NCBI GenBank assembly: GCA_002104905.1
Contig: MCFE01000318.1
Span: 1-64,000 of the forward strand
Source: Basidiobolus meristosporus CBS 931.73
Lineage: Eukaryota; Basidiobolomycota; Basidiobolomycetes; Basidiobolales; Basidiobolaceae
Length of the DNA: 64,000 nucleotides
Reading direction: 5' to 3'
Made by a program: the position numbers and the translations under genes. Positions 32,102-44,623 of the stretch are shown piece after piece; within the stretch, counting starts at the first letter, position 1; every line of letters starts with the position of its first letter. The notes beneath the pieces are model-generated. The model searched no databases. It was not told the DNA's origin and saw only the letters and a list, made by a program, of their open reading frames with translations.

Positions 32102-35100
32102 CAAGCTGTCACTCTCTGCAATGTCTACTACTGCTATTACTGGAATTTTTCCGTCTGCTGAAAAGTTGGATGGATCTAACTACCAAGTGTGGAAGGTGAA
32201 GATGAAGATGCTGCTACAAGAAAGAGGCCTTTGGGATATTGTCATGGGAGAAGAATGCCCTCCTAAAAACGTGGGAGAGGAAGCCTTAAAGTACCAGAAG
32301 AAAGAACAAAGTGCCTTTAACTGCATTTGCCTTAATGTCAAGGACAAATTGCTAATTCAATGCTCAAGAGCAAAAATGGCAAAGAATGCCTGGAAAGCAT
32401 TAGAAGACACCTACCAGTCATGTTCAGCTGCCAAGAAAATGTATCTGAGATGAAAATTCTTTACTACAAAGATGCTACCAGGAGAAGAAATGATAAATCT
32501 AATTAACAGAATTACCCTGCTGGTAGATGAGATGGAATCTGTGGGCATACCAACTACTGATGAGGATGTGATAGTGACCATCCTGAATAGCCTGTCAGAC
32601 AAGCTTCAGGGCCTTGTATCAGCCCTAGAGCCCAGAACTGAAGACTTGACCTTAAATTACATATATGGAAGGCTCCTGGGTGAAGAATTAAGAAAATCAA
32701 GCGCCAATAAGAAGGAAGAAGAAAATGCTTTAATAAGCAGTGATAGCCAACAAAGGAGGTACCCAAGACCCTACAAAGGCAACAGCAACCTATTTTGCAA
32801 CTACTGCAAAAGGAAAGAACACACATCAGACCGGTGTCTCAAAAAGAAAGATAATCAGCAAAAGAAGCCTGAATATGGAAATGCTGCAACAACTGAAGAT
32901 AGACTAGTCATATCTGCACTAAATATAACCACAAACAAGGATTCTCAGTTGTGGTACACTGATTCTGGAGCATCCCAACACTTTACACACCAAAAAGAAC
33001 TATTTACCCAATATCAAGAAATTCCAATTAAGAAGGTTTTCATGGGTGATGATAGAACACTTGATGCAGTGGGAGAATGAACTATCCAAGTAAACCTTAG
33101 AAGCAGTGAAGGAAGCCATACACTGACCTTTAAAGAAGTACTCTATGTACCAGAAATAGCCAGGAACCTACTCTCTGTAAGCAAGGCCACAGCAGAAGGA
33201 CTCAATTTCAGTTTTAACAATTGTGGATGCAGGATCACTGATCAAAATGGTGCCCATATTGCTTTGGGCATCAAAGATCAGAATCTATACAAGTTGACTT
33301 ATATTCCATCATATCTGAAAGCCAATATAAGTAACTTAAATGAAGAAACACCAATGCTTTGGCACAGGAGATTTGGACACATCAATTTTGATTATTTGCG
33401 TAAAATGATCAAAGATCAGCTAATTTCTGGAGTGAAAATTGATCCCCCAGCTAATTTGGAGCACTGTGAAGCCTGCATATATGGGGAACAAGCCAGACAA
33501 CTGTTCAAGAGCTCTGGGTTAATGAACACTAAGAAACAATTAGATCTAATTCACTCAGATCTGTGTGGACCCATGCAAAATGTATCCTTAGGAGGGATGA
33601 AGTATTTAGTCACTTTCATTGATGATTATACAAGATGCACACGGGTCTACTTCATGGAGAGAAAGGAAGAAACTCTGTCTAAGCTCAGGGAGTTTAAAGC
33701 CATGGTTGAGAGAGAAACTGGTGAAAAATCAAGAAAATATGCTCTGACAACGGTAGAGAATATACCTCAAAACTCCTCATCCACTTCTGCAAAATTCATG
33801 GGATAAAGCAAGAGACTACTGTATCATACTCCCCACAGCAAAATGAAGTAGCAGAACAAGCTAACAGATCAATAATCAATATGGCAAGATCCATGATCCA
33901 TGATCCATGATCAAAAATTATCCTATGATTTTTGGGCGGAATCAGTTGCCACTGCTGTATACCTTAAAATCAGGAGTTATAACAGAATACTTTGTGACTC
34001 TACTACATTTGAAGCATGGTATGGATATAGGCCAAGTGCAGAACATCTAAGAATATTTGGGTGTACAGCATATGCCAAAAAACTGGCCGGAAATCAGTCA
34101 AAATTTGAGCCAAAAAGTGTAAAATGCATATTTTAGGGTTACTGCAATGAGAGTAAGGCATACAGACTCTACAATACCAAAGCAAAGAAGCTGATCAAGT
34201 CCAGGGATGTGTAGTTTGATGAAAATTCAAAATTTTCACAAAAAATGACATCAGATGGTGTTGAAAATTTGATCTCAAGTCCACCAATTGTCAGGATTGA
34301 ATCAGAGCAAAACAATGAAAGTTTTTTCACTCCAGAGGACTCTACAACCGTTGTTCAGCCAGAATCAGTGCCCAGGAATATGCCAGAAGTGAACATTCCA
34401 GTATCAAATGCCCTGAGATCCAATTGGACAAGAAATAGCCCAAATTACTATATCAATGAGTGTACAAACTTAGCCTATGCCTATTCAGTCCATATTGATG
34501 AACCCAAAACTGTAAAAGAGGCCCTAAATAGTCCTCAGACAAAGTTTTGGAGATCTGCAATGACAGAGGAATATCAGGCCCGGATGGAAAATCAAACTTG
34601 GGACTTAGTCAAATTACCAATCAACCAAAAATCAATTGGATGCAGATGGGTCTTCAAGACAAAATACAAGGCTGATGGCACAATTGAAAGATACAAAGCA
34701 AGACTTGTAGCCAAAGAATACTCTTGAACAAAAGAACCTGACTACACTGCAACCTTTGCACCGGTAGCCAAGTTTAATTCCATCAGATTAATATTGGCTA
34801 TTGCAGCAAAATATAAGTTTTTTATTCATCAAAGGGATTTAAAAACTGCATTTTTGAATGGAGAACTTGATGAGGATGTGTATATGGACCAGCCTGATGG
34901 GTTTGTTGACCAAGATAACCCCCATTTGGTCTGCAAGCTTAAAAAGTCACTCTATGGTCTCAAACAATCACTGAGAGCCTGGAATTGCAAGATAGATTCT
35001 TATTTGGCATCTTTGAGTTTCAAAAGGAGTAATGCTGACTATAGTATATACTATAAGCCAGATAGAGCAAATTCAGCTCTATTAGCTTTATATGTGGATG

Positions 35101-36071
35101 ATCTTATTACAGCCACCAATAACCTAGCAACACTGGAAGAGACTAAATACAGCCTATCTAAAGAGTTCAAGATGTCCAATCTAGAAGAACTCAGTTACTA
35201 CTTAGGGATTAAGTTCTCCATATACAGAAGTACCCAGACTATCACCCTAAGCCAATCTAAGTATATTAAAGATATACTAAAGAAGTACCAAATGGAAGAC
35301 TGTAAACTGGCAGCTACCCCAATGGAAACAAACCTTAACTTGGTCAAACCTCAACCAAATCAAGAGAGCTTGGTGCCATCTGAAAGCCCTAACTTTCCTT
35401 GTCAATCAATGATGGACAGTCTGATTAATATCATGCTTGGAACATGTCCAGATATCTCATATTCAGTGGGAGTTGTCAGCCAACATAATCAGAACTATGG
35501 ATCTGACCATATTGTAGCAGTTGAGCGGATTTTTAGATACCTAAAAGGAACTGCTGATATCTGCTTAAGATACACTTATAAGAATTCAGGACAAGATCTT
35601 GTGGGATACTCTGATGTAGATTGGGGACAAAATGTGGAAGACAGAAGATCCACCACAGGATACACCTTTCTTTACTGTAAAGGAGCAATTTCATGGAATT
35701 CAAGAAAGCAGCCAACCGTGGCACTTTCTACCACAGAGGCAGAAGATATGGCAGCCTGTGAAGCTACAAAAGAAGCAATGTGGTTAAGAAAACTTTTTGC
35801 AGATTTAGGCCTATGTCAAAAAATGCCAATTACTTTATTTCAAGATAATCAAGGATGTATACAATTAGGTAGAAATCCAACTTTTCATGCTAGAAACAAG
35901 CACATAGATATTAGACATCATTTCATACGTGAAGCTACAGAGAATAACTTAGTTAGCTTAGTTTACTGTCCTACAGATGAAATGATTGCAGACATACTTA
36001 CCAAACCATTAACTAGAGACAAGTTTGAATATCTTAGGTCAAAATTAGGACTAGTCAGTTTGAACATTTAG
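32094..36071 (+). pseudogene. Copia gag-pol polyprotein, disrupted
   Basis: One frame runs from ATG 32094 to the stop at 36071, about 1325 codons. It contains in order: gag (LDGSNYQVWKVKMK), a zinc knuckle (CNYCKRKEHTSDRC), protease (WYTDSGASQHF), the integrase zinc motif and core (WHRRFGHINF...CEAC; LIHSDLCGPM), RT (TAFLNGELDEDVYM; LYVDDLI), and RNase H (STTGYTFLYCKG; FQDNQGCIQLG). It is broken by TGA 32451, TGA 33078, TAG 34134, TAG 34212 and TGA 34725. A segment at about 33730-33895 is out of frame, partly because of a CCATGAT duplication near 33890-33910. Known role: self-encoded retrotransposition; this copy cannot make the full protein. Confidence 0.9.
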
Positions 36072-36082
36072 CTGAGTGGGAG

Positions 36083-36430
36083 TGCTGTAAAAATTTGTAA
36101 TTCCACCTAAATACTCCCCTAACTTAGTCACTTAGATCATTACCTTCAAATCCTAGAGAATAGTGACCAAATTCCTTGTTGGGATTTACTTAAAATATTT
36201 TCACCAAAAAACCAGGTACCCAGAACATGAAAATTTGCAAAGTTGTCCAAACAGCCCCAAACTTTGCACACATGTTCTTGGGACCTTCTTTAATCTATTC
36301 TACGTGTTTGTAATGCCAAGACCATGTAAACTATAAATACTACTTTTACATTCAATAAATCATTAATTGAAAACCACATAATCTACTTGTACTCCCAATC
36401 ACTTCCAATATCTCCAAGACTCTTACAACA
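36083..36430 (+). repeat. 3' LTR of the complete copia
   Basis: TGCTGTAAAAATTTG to CTCTTACAACA, preceded by a purine-rich tract and followed by the CATGG duplication. Confidence 0.92.
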
Positions 36431-37160
36431 CATGGATCCTCAATGTCTTTTGATATTTAGGCTTTGGTAACAGCACCACAGTCTCTCCCTCCCATGTTCT
36501 GATAGGTCCTTTTGTAGGCTTCAACTTTGAGCACTGTTGTTGTGCTTCAGAGACTGTACATTGTTCCTCTGCTATTACATTGGGTTATGCTTAGTTCTTT
36601 GCTGTGACTTGGCACTATTTGAGTTCCTTCTTAGCAGTCTAGATACTGCATTCTCTAATTGGGACATTAATTGCTCTATATATATTACTTACTAATCCTG
36701 TCTCTGGACTATTTCTCAATTTCTCTGGGCAATTGGATCTATCCTATAAGCCACTACACCCTAATGCCTCTTTGGTATGAGCTTACTGCATACTTGCCAA
36801 CACTGGGGGTGGTGATGTTACAACAATAACTTGCTAGTCTTCCACAATAAGTACTGCATTTGCTATATTCCAATCTGCCTAAGCATTGTAGTCAGCTTGT
36901 GGCTCAGCAGTGATTCTTAATTGCCTACTTGACTAAGAGCTTGAGAGATCCACATTATTACCTTTGGTGGGCACACTATCAATAGTGCCTTTTTTGGATG
37001 CAGCCCCACTTGTTGCACCAAATGTCAAAGCAAGTTGTTGTCCAGCTGTTTTCCTGCTGCTGCTTGTGGTAGGGATTAGTTGGGAACTAAACAGCTTTAC
37101 TTTATTTTTGTGCAGCATACACAAGGATGTGAGTCAAACCAGATGGTAAACAGTATCATA
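36431..37160 (-). pseudogene. ORFA copy 1, N-terminal and coiled-coil part
   Basis: The minus strand, from about 37124, encodes an N-terminal segment with NKVKLFSSQLIPTTSSSRK and GQQLALTFGATSGAASKKG, matching the plus-strand copy at 58562-58771. After this comes a coiled-coil-like stretch equal to 49148-49680 and 59700-60090 (in the best copy SAHTKALKRKLGAVADGIDA). The copia at 31741-36430 splits the gene. Stops are frequent. Confidence 0.6.
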
Positions 37161-37509
37161 TGTTGTAAGAGTCTTGGAGATATCCAGAGTGATTGGGAGA
37201 ACAAGTAGATTCAGTAGTTTTCACTTAATGATCTATTGAATGTAAAAGCAGTATTTATACTTTTACATTTTCTTGGCATAACATACACATAAAAAGGCTT
37301 TAGGAAGGTCCCAAGAGCTTGTGTGCAAAGTTTGGGGCTGCTTGGACAACTTTGAGAATTTTCATGTTCTGGGTATCTGATATTTTAGTGAAAATATTCT
37401 AAGTAAATACCAAGATATAATTTAGTCAGTATACTCCAGGATTTGTAGGTAATAATCTAAATGACTAAGCTAAATGAGTATTTTGGTGGAATTACAAATT
37501 TTTAAAACA
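37161..37509 (-). repeat. Copia LTR (minus orientation)
   Basis: The plus strand reads TGTTGTAAGAGTCTTGG to TTTTTAAAACA, the reverse complement of the copia LTR. It is followed at 37510 by CTCCCACTCA, the complement of the purine tract, so this is the 3' LTR of a minus-strand copia. Confidence 0.88.
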
Positions 37510-38645
37510 CTCCCACTCAACTAAATGCTCATATGGACCAGTTCTAATTTTGACCTAAGATATACAAGCTTGTCTCTAGCTAATGGTTTGGTAAATATGC
37601 TTGCAATCATTTCATCTGAAGGACAGTAAGCTAGATTAACTAAGCTGTTGTCTTTAGCTTCATGGATGAAATGATGTCCAATATGTATGTGCATAGTTCT
37701 TGCATGAAAGTTGGATATCTACCTAGTTGTATACACTGTTAATTATCTTGAAATTAAGTAGTATGCATTTTTTGACATAAGCATACAACTTTAAAGTGAT
37801 TCCTTAAATAAATTGCTTCTTTTGTAGCTTCCTAGGCTGCCATATACTCTGCCTCTGTGGTAGAAAGTTCTATGTTGGTTGCTTTCTTGAATAATATAGC
37901 CATAAAATTGCTCCTTTACAGTAAAGAATGGTGTATCCTTTAGTGTATGCTTTCTTCTAGATGTCATCCCCAGTTGGCATCAGAGTATCCCACAAGATTT
38001 TGCTCTGAGGCCTTATAGGTGTACCTTATGCAAATATTAGCAGCTCCTTTTATGTATCAAAAATCCACTCAACTGCTGCAATACAATCAGATCCATATTC
38101 CTAGAATGCTGGCTGACAACTCCTACTGCACATGAGACATCTGAACGTGTTCCAAGCATGATATACATCAAACTATTGTTCATTAGCTGATAAGGAAAGT
38201 TACGGCTTACAGATGGTGCCAAGCTCTCTTGATTTGGTTGAGTTTTGACCAAGATAAGTTTGTCTCCATTAGGGTAGCTGACAGTTTACAGTTTTCCAGA
38301 TGGTACTTCTTTAGTGTATCTTGAATATACTTGGATTGACTTAGGGTGCTAGTCTGGGTACTTCTGTCTATGGAGAGCTTTCTACCAAAGTGGTCACTGA
38401 GTTCTCCTAGATTGGACATCTTGAACTCCTTAGATAGGCTGGATCTAGTATCTTCCAATGTATCAAGGTTATTAGCAGCTATAATAAAATCATCCACACA
38501 TAGAGCTAATAGAAATGGATTTGCTCAATCTTGCATATAATATATACTATAGTTGGTACTACTTCTTTTGCAACTCAAGGATTCCAAATAAGAATCTATT
38601 TTGCAATTCCAGGCTTGTAGTGGTTGTTTGAGTCCATATAGTGAC
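37510..38645 (-). pseudogene. Copia RNase H and RT fragment attached to the minus-strand LTR
   Basis: The minus strand matches the end of copia pol (equivalent to about 34960-36080), including FKMSNLGELSDHFGRKLSIDRSTQ and the RNase H tail. It carries many stops and is more diverged than the other copia copies. Homology ends at about 38645, where the transposase copy of the Tnp2-like element begins. Confidence 0.8.
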
Positions 38646-41600
38646 CCCTATGAAAAATAATTTGGTCCCACAGGTGAATCCAATCCAGATCAGCTATTGG
38701 GATCCCATTTAGAGACTGTCATAATATCAGCGGCTTGGAATTAGTGACCCTCTAAACAATCTTATGACAGGATCACAATGGCATTTTGCTAATTTTACTG
38801 CCAAATAAAGTTATAAATCTTGAAAAGTTTTGATTGGTACTATGACAATAATTGCATGGCATTGTTGCAGTCTTATTATGCTCTACAACTATTTTAAATG
38901 GATCCAACTGGCCAGGAAATCCAATTGCCTTATATGGCAAAAAACTTGATGGTATTTCAATGGCCTCACAGCAAGACTCTATTGGCATTATTACAGCAGT
39001 ATGGTGCCCTAAAGCTAGTTCTGTATAATGCTACCATACCAATTTACCAAATGGTATTTCCTTTCTCTACCTCCCCTTGTGTAATTCATATATTCCACTG
39101 TAGCATCACCCCTCTTTATTTGACTACCCATTACTACCTTGGGTATTCCACATATGGTTTGAATCAAAAAAAACTATGGCTTCCTGTTTACTAACCTCTA
39201 CAAACACTCACACCTGCTGCAATTGACATACTTCAATCACCTCAGCTTTACAGCATTTTGGTGTGATACTTGGAAAGTTGCCATATACCTTGTACTGCTG
39301 GTAACATATAAATCTTGCAAACATAAGCTTGATTGTTGCTACTTCTGCCATAGGTACCTCCTGAATATCTGCAAAGAACTTCTTGGTATTTTGCCAATAA
39401 GCTCCTTTTCACTGCTGGATTCTAGTCCCCCTTATAGGTGCCTTCTAGCTCTTGTTTGTGTGTATTCTGTATTAAATGGTGTAAAAGTTGGCTTGTGACC
39501 AGGAGAAATCCAGTATACCTTTGTAGAGCCTTCCTAATAAAAATTAGTTGCCTGTTGCACCCAACACAACTTTGCATTACATAACTGATTACCACTCATT
39601 GGGGCTGCTTAGCTTCTTAATGCCATAGGCATAGGTGTCTCCATGTGCACATCTGTCCTCAGCTTTTTCCAACTCTTCCTGGCTGTCCTCCATATGCCAG
39701 CTCATCACATCCATGATGGACTTCAAGGTAAGATTCTTGATGAGATTGGGATATGGTAGTACCTGCAACTTGACTTGTCTTCCTATTTCCCCACACATCC
39801 ACTACATAGGAAACTTGAAAAGGTGAAGTAAGGCCCAATGTTCTCCACACACTGTACAAGATGGAGTAGAGAATGGATTCAGTAGTGGCAGAGATCTATG
39901 CGTTCAGCTTTATGTTTGTAGTATAGCCACTCAAATCACATTACAAGCTCTTTGCACAACAGCTACAGATGTGGCAAGTTGGCATTGGTGATCTGCCTCT
40001 GGATAAGTACTCCTACAATGTCCACATATGGCTCCCAATGATTCCAATGTACTCTTGGTAGGAATGGCTTTGGAACCCCACTTGAATAAATACATTTCCA
40101 GTTCATCCAGTCTTTGCATTTGTATTGTAGCATATTTGTATGAATATTGATTGGATTCTATGAGAAGTACTTAGGGTAGTGGATAATCTGTAATATCTTG
40201 CCAACTCTTTCAAATTTCTCCAGTATCTGAAAGGGCTCATTTAGCTTGAAATGCCCTATGTATTACTTGGTCATTGGCATAGGGATAATGTTGAAAAGCA
40301 AATGCCTTGCTCCCAATGGAAAGCTTTTGCTCCAACATACACCCTCTATCTTAAGTATTTCTGGTTTCCAATTGATTCTGTATTCCAGCCAATGGCTTAT
40401 AGCTTGCCAACTTTGCTGCAACTGCATGCTAATTTCTGTACATTTTCTCTGTGGGAAGATGATGTTCTTAGTGCTGGTGTCTGTGTAGTAGTAATTTGTG
40501 TGAGTTGTGGAGTAAATACACCTGGATTTAACACATCTAACAGCAAAACTGTCCATTTTGCCCAGAAAAACCTGCTCTCTTGTGAATGGCTGGGGTATCT
40601 CCAATGAAGATGCTAATATGTGCTTCTGCATGATGGCCATTTACTGTTATCCTGCTGGAAAGCATACAAAATTCATCCAGCAAGGGATACAGGTAGCTAT
40701 TCAGGTTGAATGGTAATTTAGGCCCAGATACCAGTGAGACTTCCGTCAGATTATTGCTCTGATACTGTAAGATGGGTGGCAGATTCAGATTTACCAGGAT
40801 CAGTAACCAGCAGCATTTGCTGGTGGAGTACTTGTTAAATGAGCATCCATCAAGTGCTAAGGCAAAGGCATGGTCATACATACCTTCAGAGTAGCCCTTG
40901 CTTATTAGCTGTTTGTAATGTTTGCCATCAAATATATTCAACATGTTTGCACTGATTGATTGTGAGTGCAATACTGTATTCCTTTGCACTATTAGTTGGA
41001 TTGCAGTGGCTTCTTTAGACAGGGTATTTTGGGGATATATCTGGAGTGTGAACAACATTTTCCCTCAATGGTGGTGGATTCCTGACAATTTGGACAAGTG
41101 GCAATGGTAGCATTTTTGGATGTGAATGCCATGCAACTTTTAGCACATGCTGGAGTCAGGTCAGTCTCTGGATCAAATGTTGCCAGCTGCATGATGGTTA
41201 TCCACTTGTACTATGTACATGGTACATTGCATCCTGGAATGATTTTGGCAATAAGTAGTAATAAATCCTCAAAGCCCCCAATACTGATATTGGTGGGAAC
41301 ATGCCACTTATCTAGCCACAACATTACATCATTCAACAGTCAGTGAATTACTGGGCTCACTTGGCTCCATAAAGTATCCATGGCATTTGTTTCAATGGGT
41401 GTTATCTCATTGCATCTTGGGATTTGACTGGGCTTATATGTGGTACTGTTGCTAGGGGAGATAGGCTCACAATCCATCTGTGAGCCTTCTTTGTCAGAGC
41501 TATTGCTCTGTGTGTCATATTCAGCAGGCTGTGGTGAGCCTAAAGGCATCACAGACTTGCCTGCCCAGCTTATGCAAGGTGACAAAGATAGCCAGGTGCC

Positions 41601-41750
41601 AATATAGAAGTATCAACTGGCCGTTAAGACAATGTTGGTACAGTAGCAACTGATGAATAGTCAAATATGACTTGTTTGGCAAAACACCAGCCTTGATCCT
41701 TGTAGTACTTCCTATGCTGTCTGCATGCTTCATGGCTGAGAGGCTTGATA
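38646..41750 (-). pseudogene. Tnp2-like transposase, longest degenerate copy
   Basis: Minus strand, read from about 41750. Blocks: an N-terminal Ser-rich part; CPNCQESTT (zinc-like); FALALDGCSFNKYSTSKCCWLL with LVNLNLPP; YLYPLLDEF; then IFIGDTPAIHKRAGFSGQNGQFCC. Further on come the LLH-type segment and a carboxyl part (EVPMAEVATIKLMFA, FFDSNHMWNTQGSNG). The order 'lNLPP ... L-PL-DE ... GD-PA--K-AGF-G-----C--C ... FPME-MCG' resembles transposases of the Tnp2/Transposase_21 group (CACTA and fungal relatives). Known role of that group: cut-and-paste transposition. Numerous stops; not functional. The subfamily is uncertain. Confidence 0.6.
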
Positions 41751-41759
41751 TAATAATAA

Positions 41760-42862
41760 CAATTTCACAAAAGACTAAGTCAAAATTTTTCATCTTAACA
41801 ATATATAAGTGGCTTTTGATTGGTTCCCTGCCAATTTGCTCGCTCTCTGATCCTGGACACTATCACATTCTACAGTTGTGTGCATTGATTGACTAATGCC
41901 TCTTTTTCATACTCCTTACTTCCTTACTCAACTGTTTCTCTCACTTTTCATGTATACAAATTGATTTATTTCCATTGAAACTTCATTCGAGCCTCAATTG
42001 ACAATTGTACAGACCTATATAAGTCCCTATACCTTACACTAACATTAAGCCCAACCTAAACTCAACACAAAACTCCATTAAAATCCACTACTCAATAAGT
42101 ATTTCTGCTGTTATGCTTTGGTTCCACAACTTTTTCAGGAACCCAATGGCTTTATGCCACTGTTAATTCCTTGGTTCCCACATGTCCTGATCTTCAGCTA
42201 GCCCTGCAAGGTCTAGCACCTCATCTGCCAGTCTTTGCAATAAATCCTTACAATATTCCAGTGCATTTTCTTAAGCACTGCTCTTGCAGAAGTGCTGCAA
42301 CCTCTTGGTGTGCCTATTAATATTCCAAAATTCCACTGAAGGCATTGTGATAGTCTTTTGAGTTCTTGCTGTTGTAGCCTTGTCTGGCAGTGGGATCTCC
42401 ACTCTGTTATAATGGAGGTTGTGGAGGCTTAGTAGTCAAATTGCCTTTTTCAGCAAACTCATCTACCTTGCTGGAGTGCAGCTCAACTGGCTGAACTTCC
42501 AACTCTTGTGAAGACAGTTGTCTTCTTGTTGGTAATTCTTCTTATGTATGATGAGGTTCAGTTTGTTCCTGGCTTGCAGCATTAATTGGCAAGAACTGCA
42601 GTTTTGTTTGCATGCTTTGCAGTCTCAGGCTTATGTAGACATTTTTCCCTTGACCTTTTCCTTTTTCACTGCCAGATCTTTGACTGCTACTTTGTCTGAG
42701 TGGTTCTTGTAATGAACTAGATTTTTCCTTGATAAACTTTGCTCTAACGCATCTGTATTGGCCTGCTTGTCCCTTGCTGGCACTCTTCTGGCAACCTGAG
42801 GCTTCTTTCCTGCTTGTTTTGAGCACTCAACCATAATTGTGACAGGCTCCTGTAAGAGCTGC
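41760..42862 (-). pseudogene. ORFA copy 2, C-terminal part and terminal sequence
   Basis: The minus strand from 42862 has one unit of the repeat (VARRVPARDKQANTDALEQ), then the C-terminal block ending near 42130. Non-coding sequence to about 41760 matches 61020-61360 in the opposite orientation (the TTAGTGTTAG and GAAACTGTTGAGT motifs). The gag-protease element at 42863-47607 separates it from the rest of this ORFA copy. Confidence 0.6.
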
Positions 42863-43662
42863 TGTGGTACGGTAAACATACCCCCCACAGACAAGTTTAT
42901 TCATATAGCCATTATGATATACTCATCCATATTCTATCTTATCAGTATTATCCATTCTTCTTTTGCCCATATTATCAGTATTATCCCCATATGATGTTTA
43001 CCCTGATTAGTTATTAGCAACAGTTATCCCAGGTGTTATTCAGCTTTGTGATCAGTATATGTATCTAAATTAGGCAAGTACCCGCGTCAGTACCCATGAC
43101 ACATGACCTAGGTCTGTGTTACCATCCCTACCATTTCAATACCATATATGGTGTTATGTTGCACAGGTTTCAGACTACTGATTGCTGATTGGTTCAATGT
43201 GCTGTGCCTTTTAGAACCTTCCAGGAAATTCTTGGCATATTTCTAGCTTATAGTGATGTCATCAAAAATTCCACTGATGCCTAGTATCTTCTAGAACCTT
43301 GTCATTAGTAATCACTTGGCAATCAGGAAAAGTATTTAAGGGAAAGCAATCCCTCATCAATAAATCATCCCTTCTATCAGTAACACTTCTACCTTATTGA
43401 TTAGCAGTTGATCACTGCACCTGCCTTCAACAGAATATCTCAGACCTGCCATCAAGGAGCTTTTCAGGGTAGTGCACAAGACACACAGAGGCCTTTGGAG
43501 ACACTTGGAGCACCTAGGAAGCTAGAGAAGCAGGAGCTTTTACCATAGTGACATATTGACAAAGACACCAGTGGTTTAGACACAGAGGTTATTGCAGCCA
43601 TCAGACACCTCACACACCATGAGTTCTGTAGCTTCTCCCAGGAGTACCTCTACACCACCACA
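42863..43662 (+). repeat. 5' LTR of the gag-protease element
   Basis: 800 bases. The family is recognised elsewhere by AGACACACAGAGGCC, TACCATATATGG and the conserved end CTCTACACCACC. Related LTRs are at 55488-56133 (plus) and 58806-59608 (minus). Confidence 0.85.
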
Positions 43663-43756
43663 TATTTGGCACCCAATGTGGGGGGGGGTTTGACTGAACT
43701 GCCCCTGGAAACTTAAGAAAGAACAAATTATCAAGACCATAGATCTACCTTTATCA

Positions 43757-44620
43757 GGAATGCAAGAACCTCTTTCTTTGATGGAACTAAAGTTAAAGCT
43801 TTCATCAAGAGGTGGGAGCTTTTCTGCAGAGCCCGCAAAATACCTGAGGCCATTATGGCTGAAGAGATGCCCCCTTACAGCACCAATGAGATCATGCTCT
43901 CATTATATGAAAGAAATGATCTGCTGACAAGTTGGATCCTCCTTGAAGAGCTACTTGATTGATGAATATGGAGAGAGACAAGTTGACTACACACTTAAAG
44001 ACTTGGAGAGCTTTGCTTAAAGCAAGTTTAAGCTGCTACCATTGAAAGAATACTTGAGTGGCCTTGAGCAAATTGGAGAGTCACTGAAAGCCCAAGGAGT
44101 TATCACTGATCTTATTTTATCTGCCTACCTTCTCAGAGCACAACCAGAAGACCTGGTGAGAAGGATTGAAAACAATGCTACTGTGAAAGCTATGAGTTCA
44201 CTGCCTGCATTTCAGTTACCTAAGCAGATTTTACTTGCCCATGAAGAAACCTCACCAATCAGAAAGCTTCTGTCAAGCTTAGTACAAGACCAAGATAGCC
44301 AAGACTTACTTGATCCCAGAATTCAAAGCACTCAAGTTCAGGAGCTGACACAGCAACTAGAGAAACTCTCTTTGCTACTGGCCAGCAAAACATATGGGCA
44401 GAAGCCAGTAGAGAAAGAAGTCAAATATAGATGCATGTAGTGTGACTCTGCCAGCCATTCCAAGAGAAATTGCCAAGAGCTTCAGTCATTACTATCCACA
44501 GGTGATGTCCTATATAGTCCTCAGGGATATATAGTCAGTGAGCATGGTGACAAATTATCCACAGCATTTGGACAAGGAGGAATGAGAGTTCACTACTAGC
44601 AAGTCACCTCTCATTCAAGA
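43757..44620 (+). pseudogene. Gag of the gypsy-like element
   Basis: Begins near the ATG at about 43757. The readable part 44042-44440 encodes a helical gag segment (LKEYLSGLEQIGESLKAQG, LLRAQPEDLVRRIE) and ends in a zinc knuckle with CX2CX4HX4C spacing. One codon inside the knuckle is a TAG at about 44438. Other stops and shifts occur before 44040. It matches the retrotransposon gag pattern; subgroup unknown. Confidence 0.65.
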
Positions 44621-44623
44621 AAG

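Larger units (their letters stand above)
31741..36430 (+). mobile_element. Complete Ty1/copia retrotransposon, 4690 bp
   Basis: The 5' LTR is 31741-32089 and the 3' LTR is 36083-36430, both TG...CA with TTACAACA at the end. A 5-bp target duplication, CATGG, lies at 31736-31740 and 36431-36435. Between them are a primer site, gag-pol in copia order (gag, protease, integrase, RT, RNase H) and a purine tract, GCTGAGTGGGAG, before the 3' LTR. A paralogous empty site is readable at about 49150 (GGCTTCATGGATCTTC). The LTRs differ at roughly two dozen positions by eye, so insertion is not very recent. The coding frame has five stops and a frameshifted segment, so the copy is dead. Confidence 0.93.
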
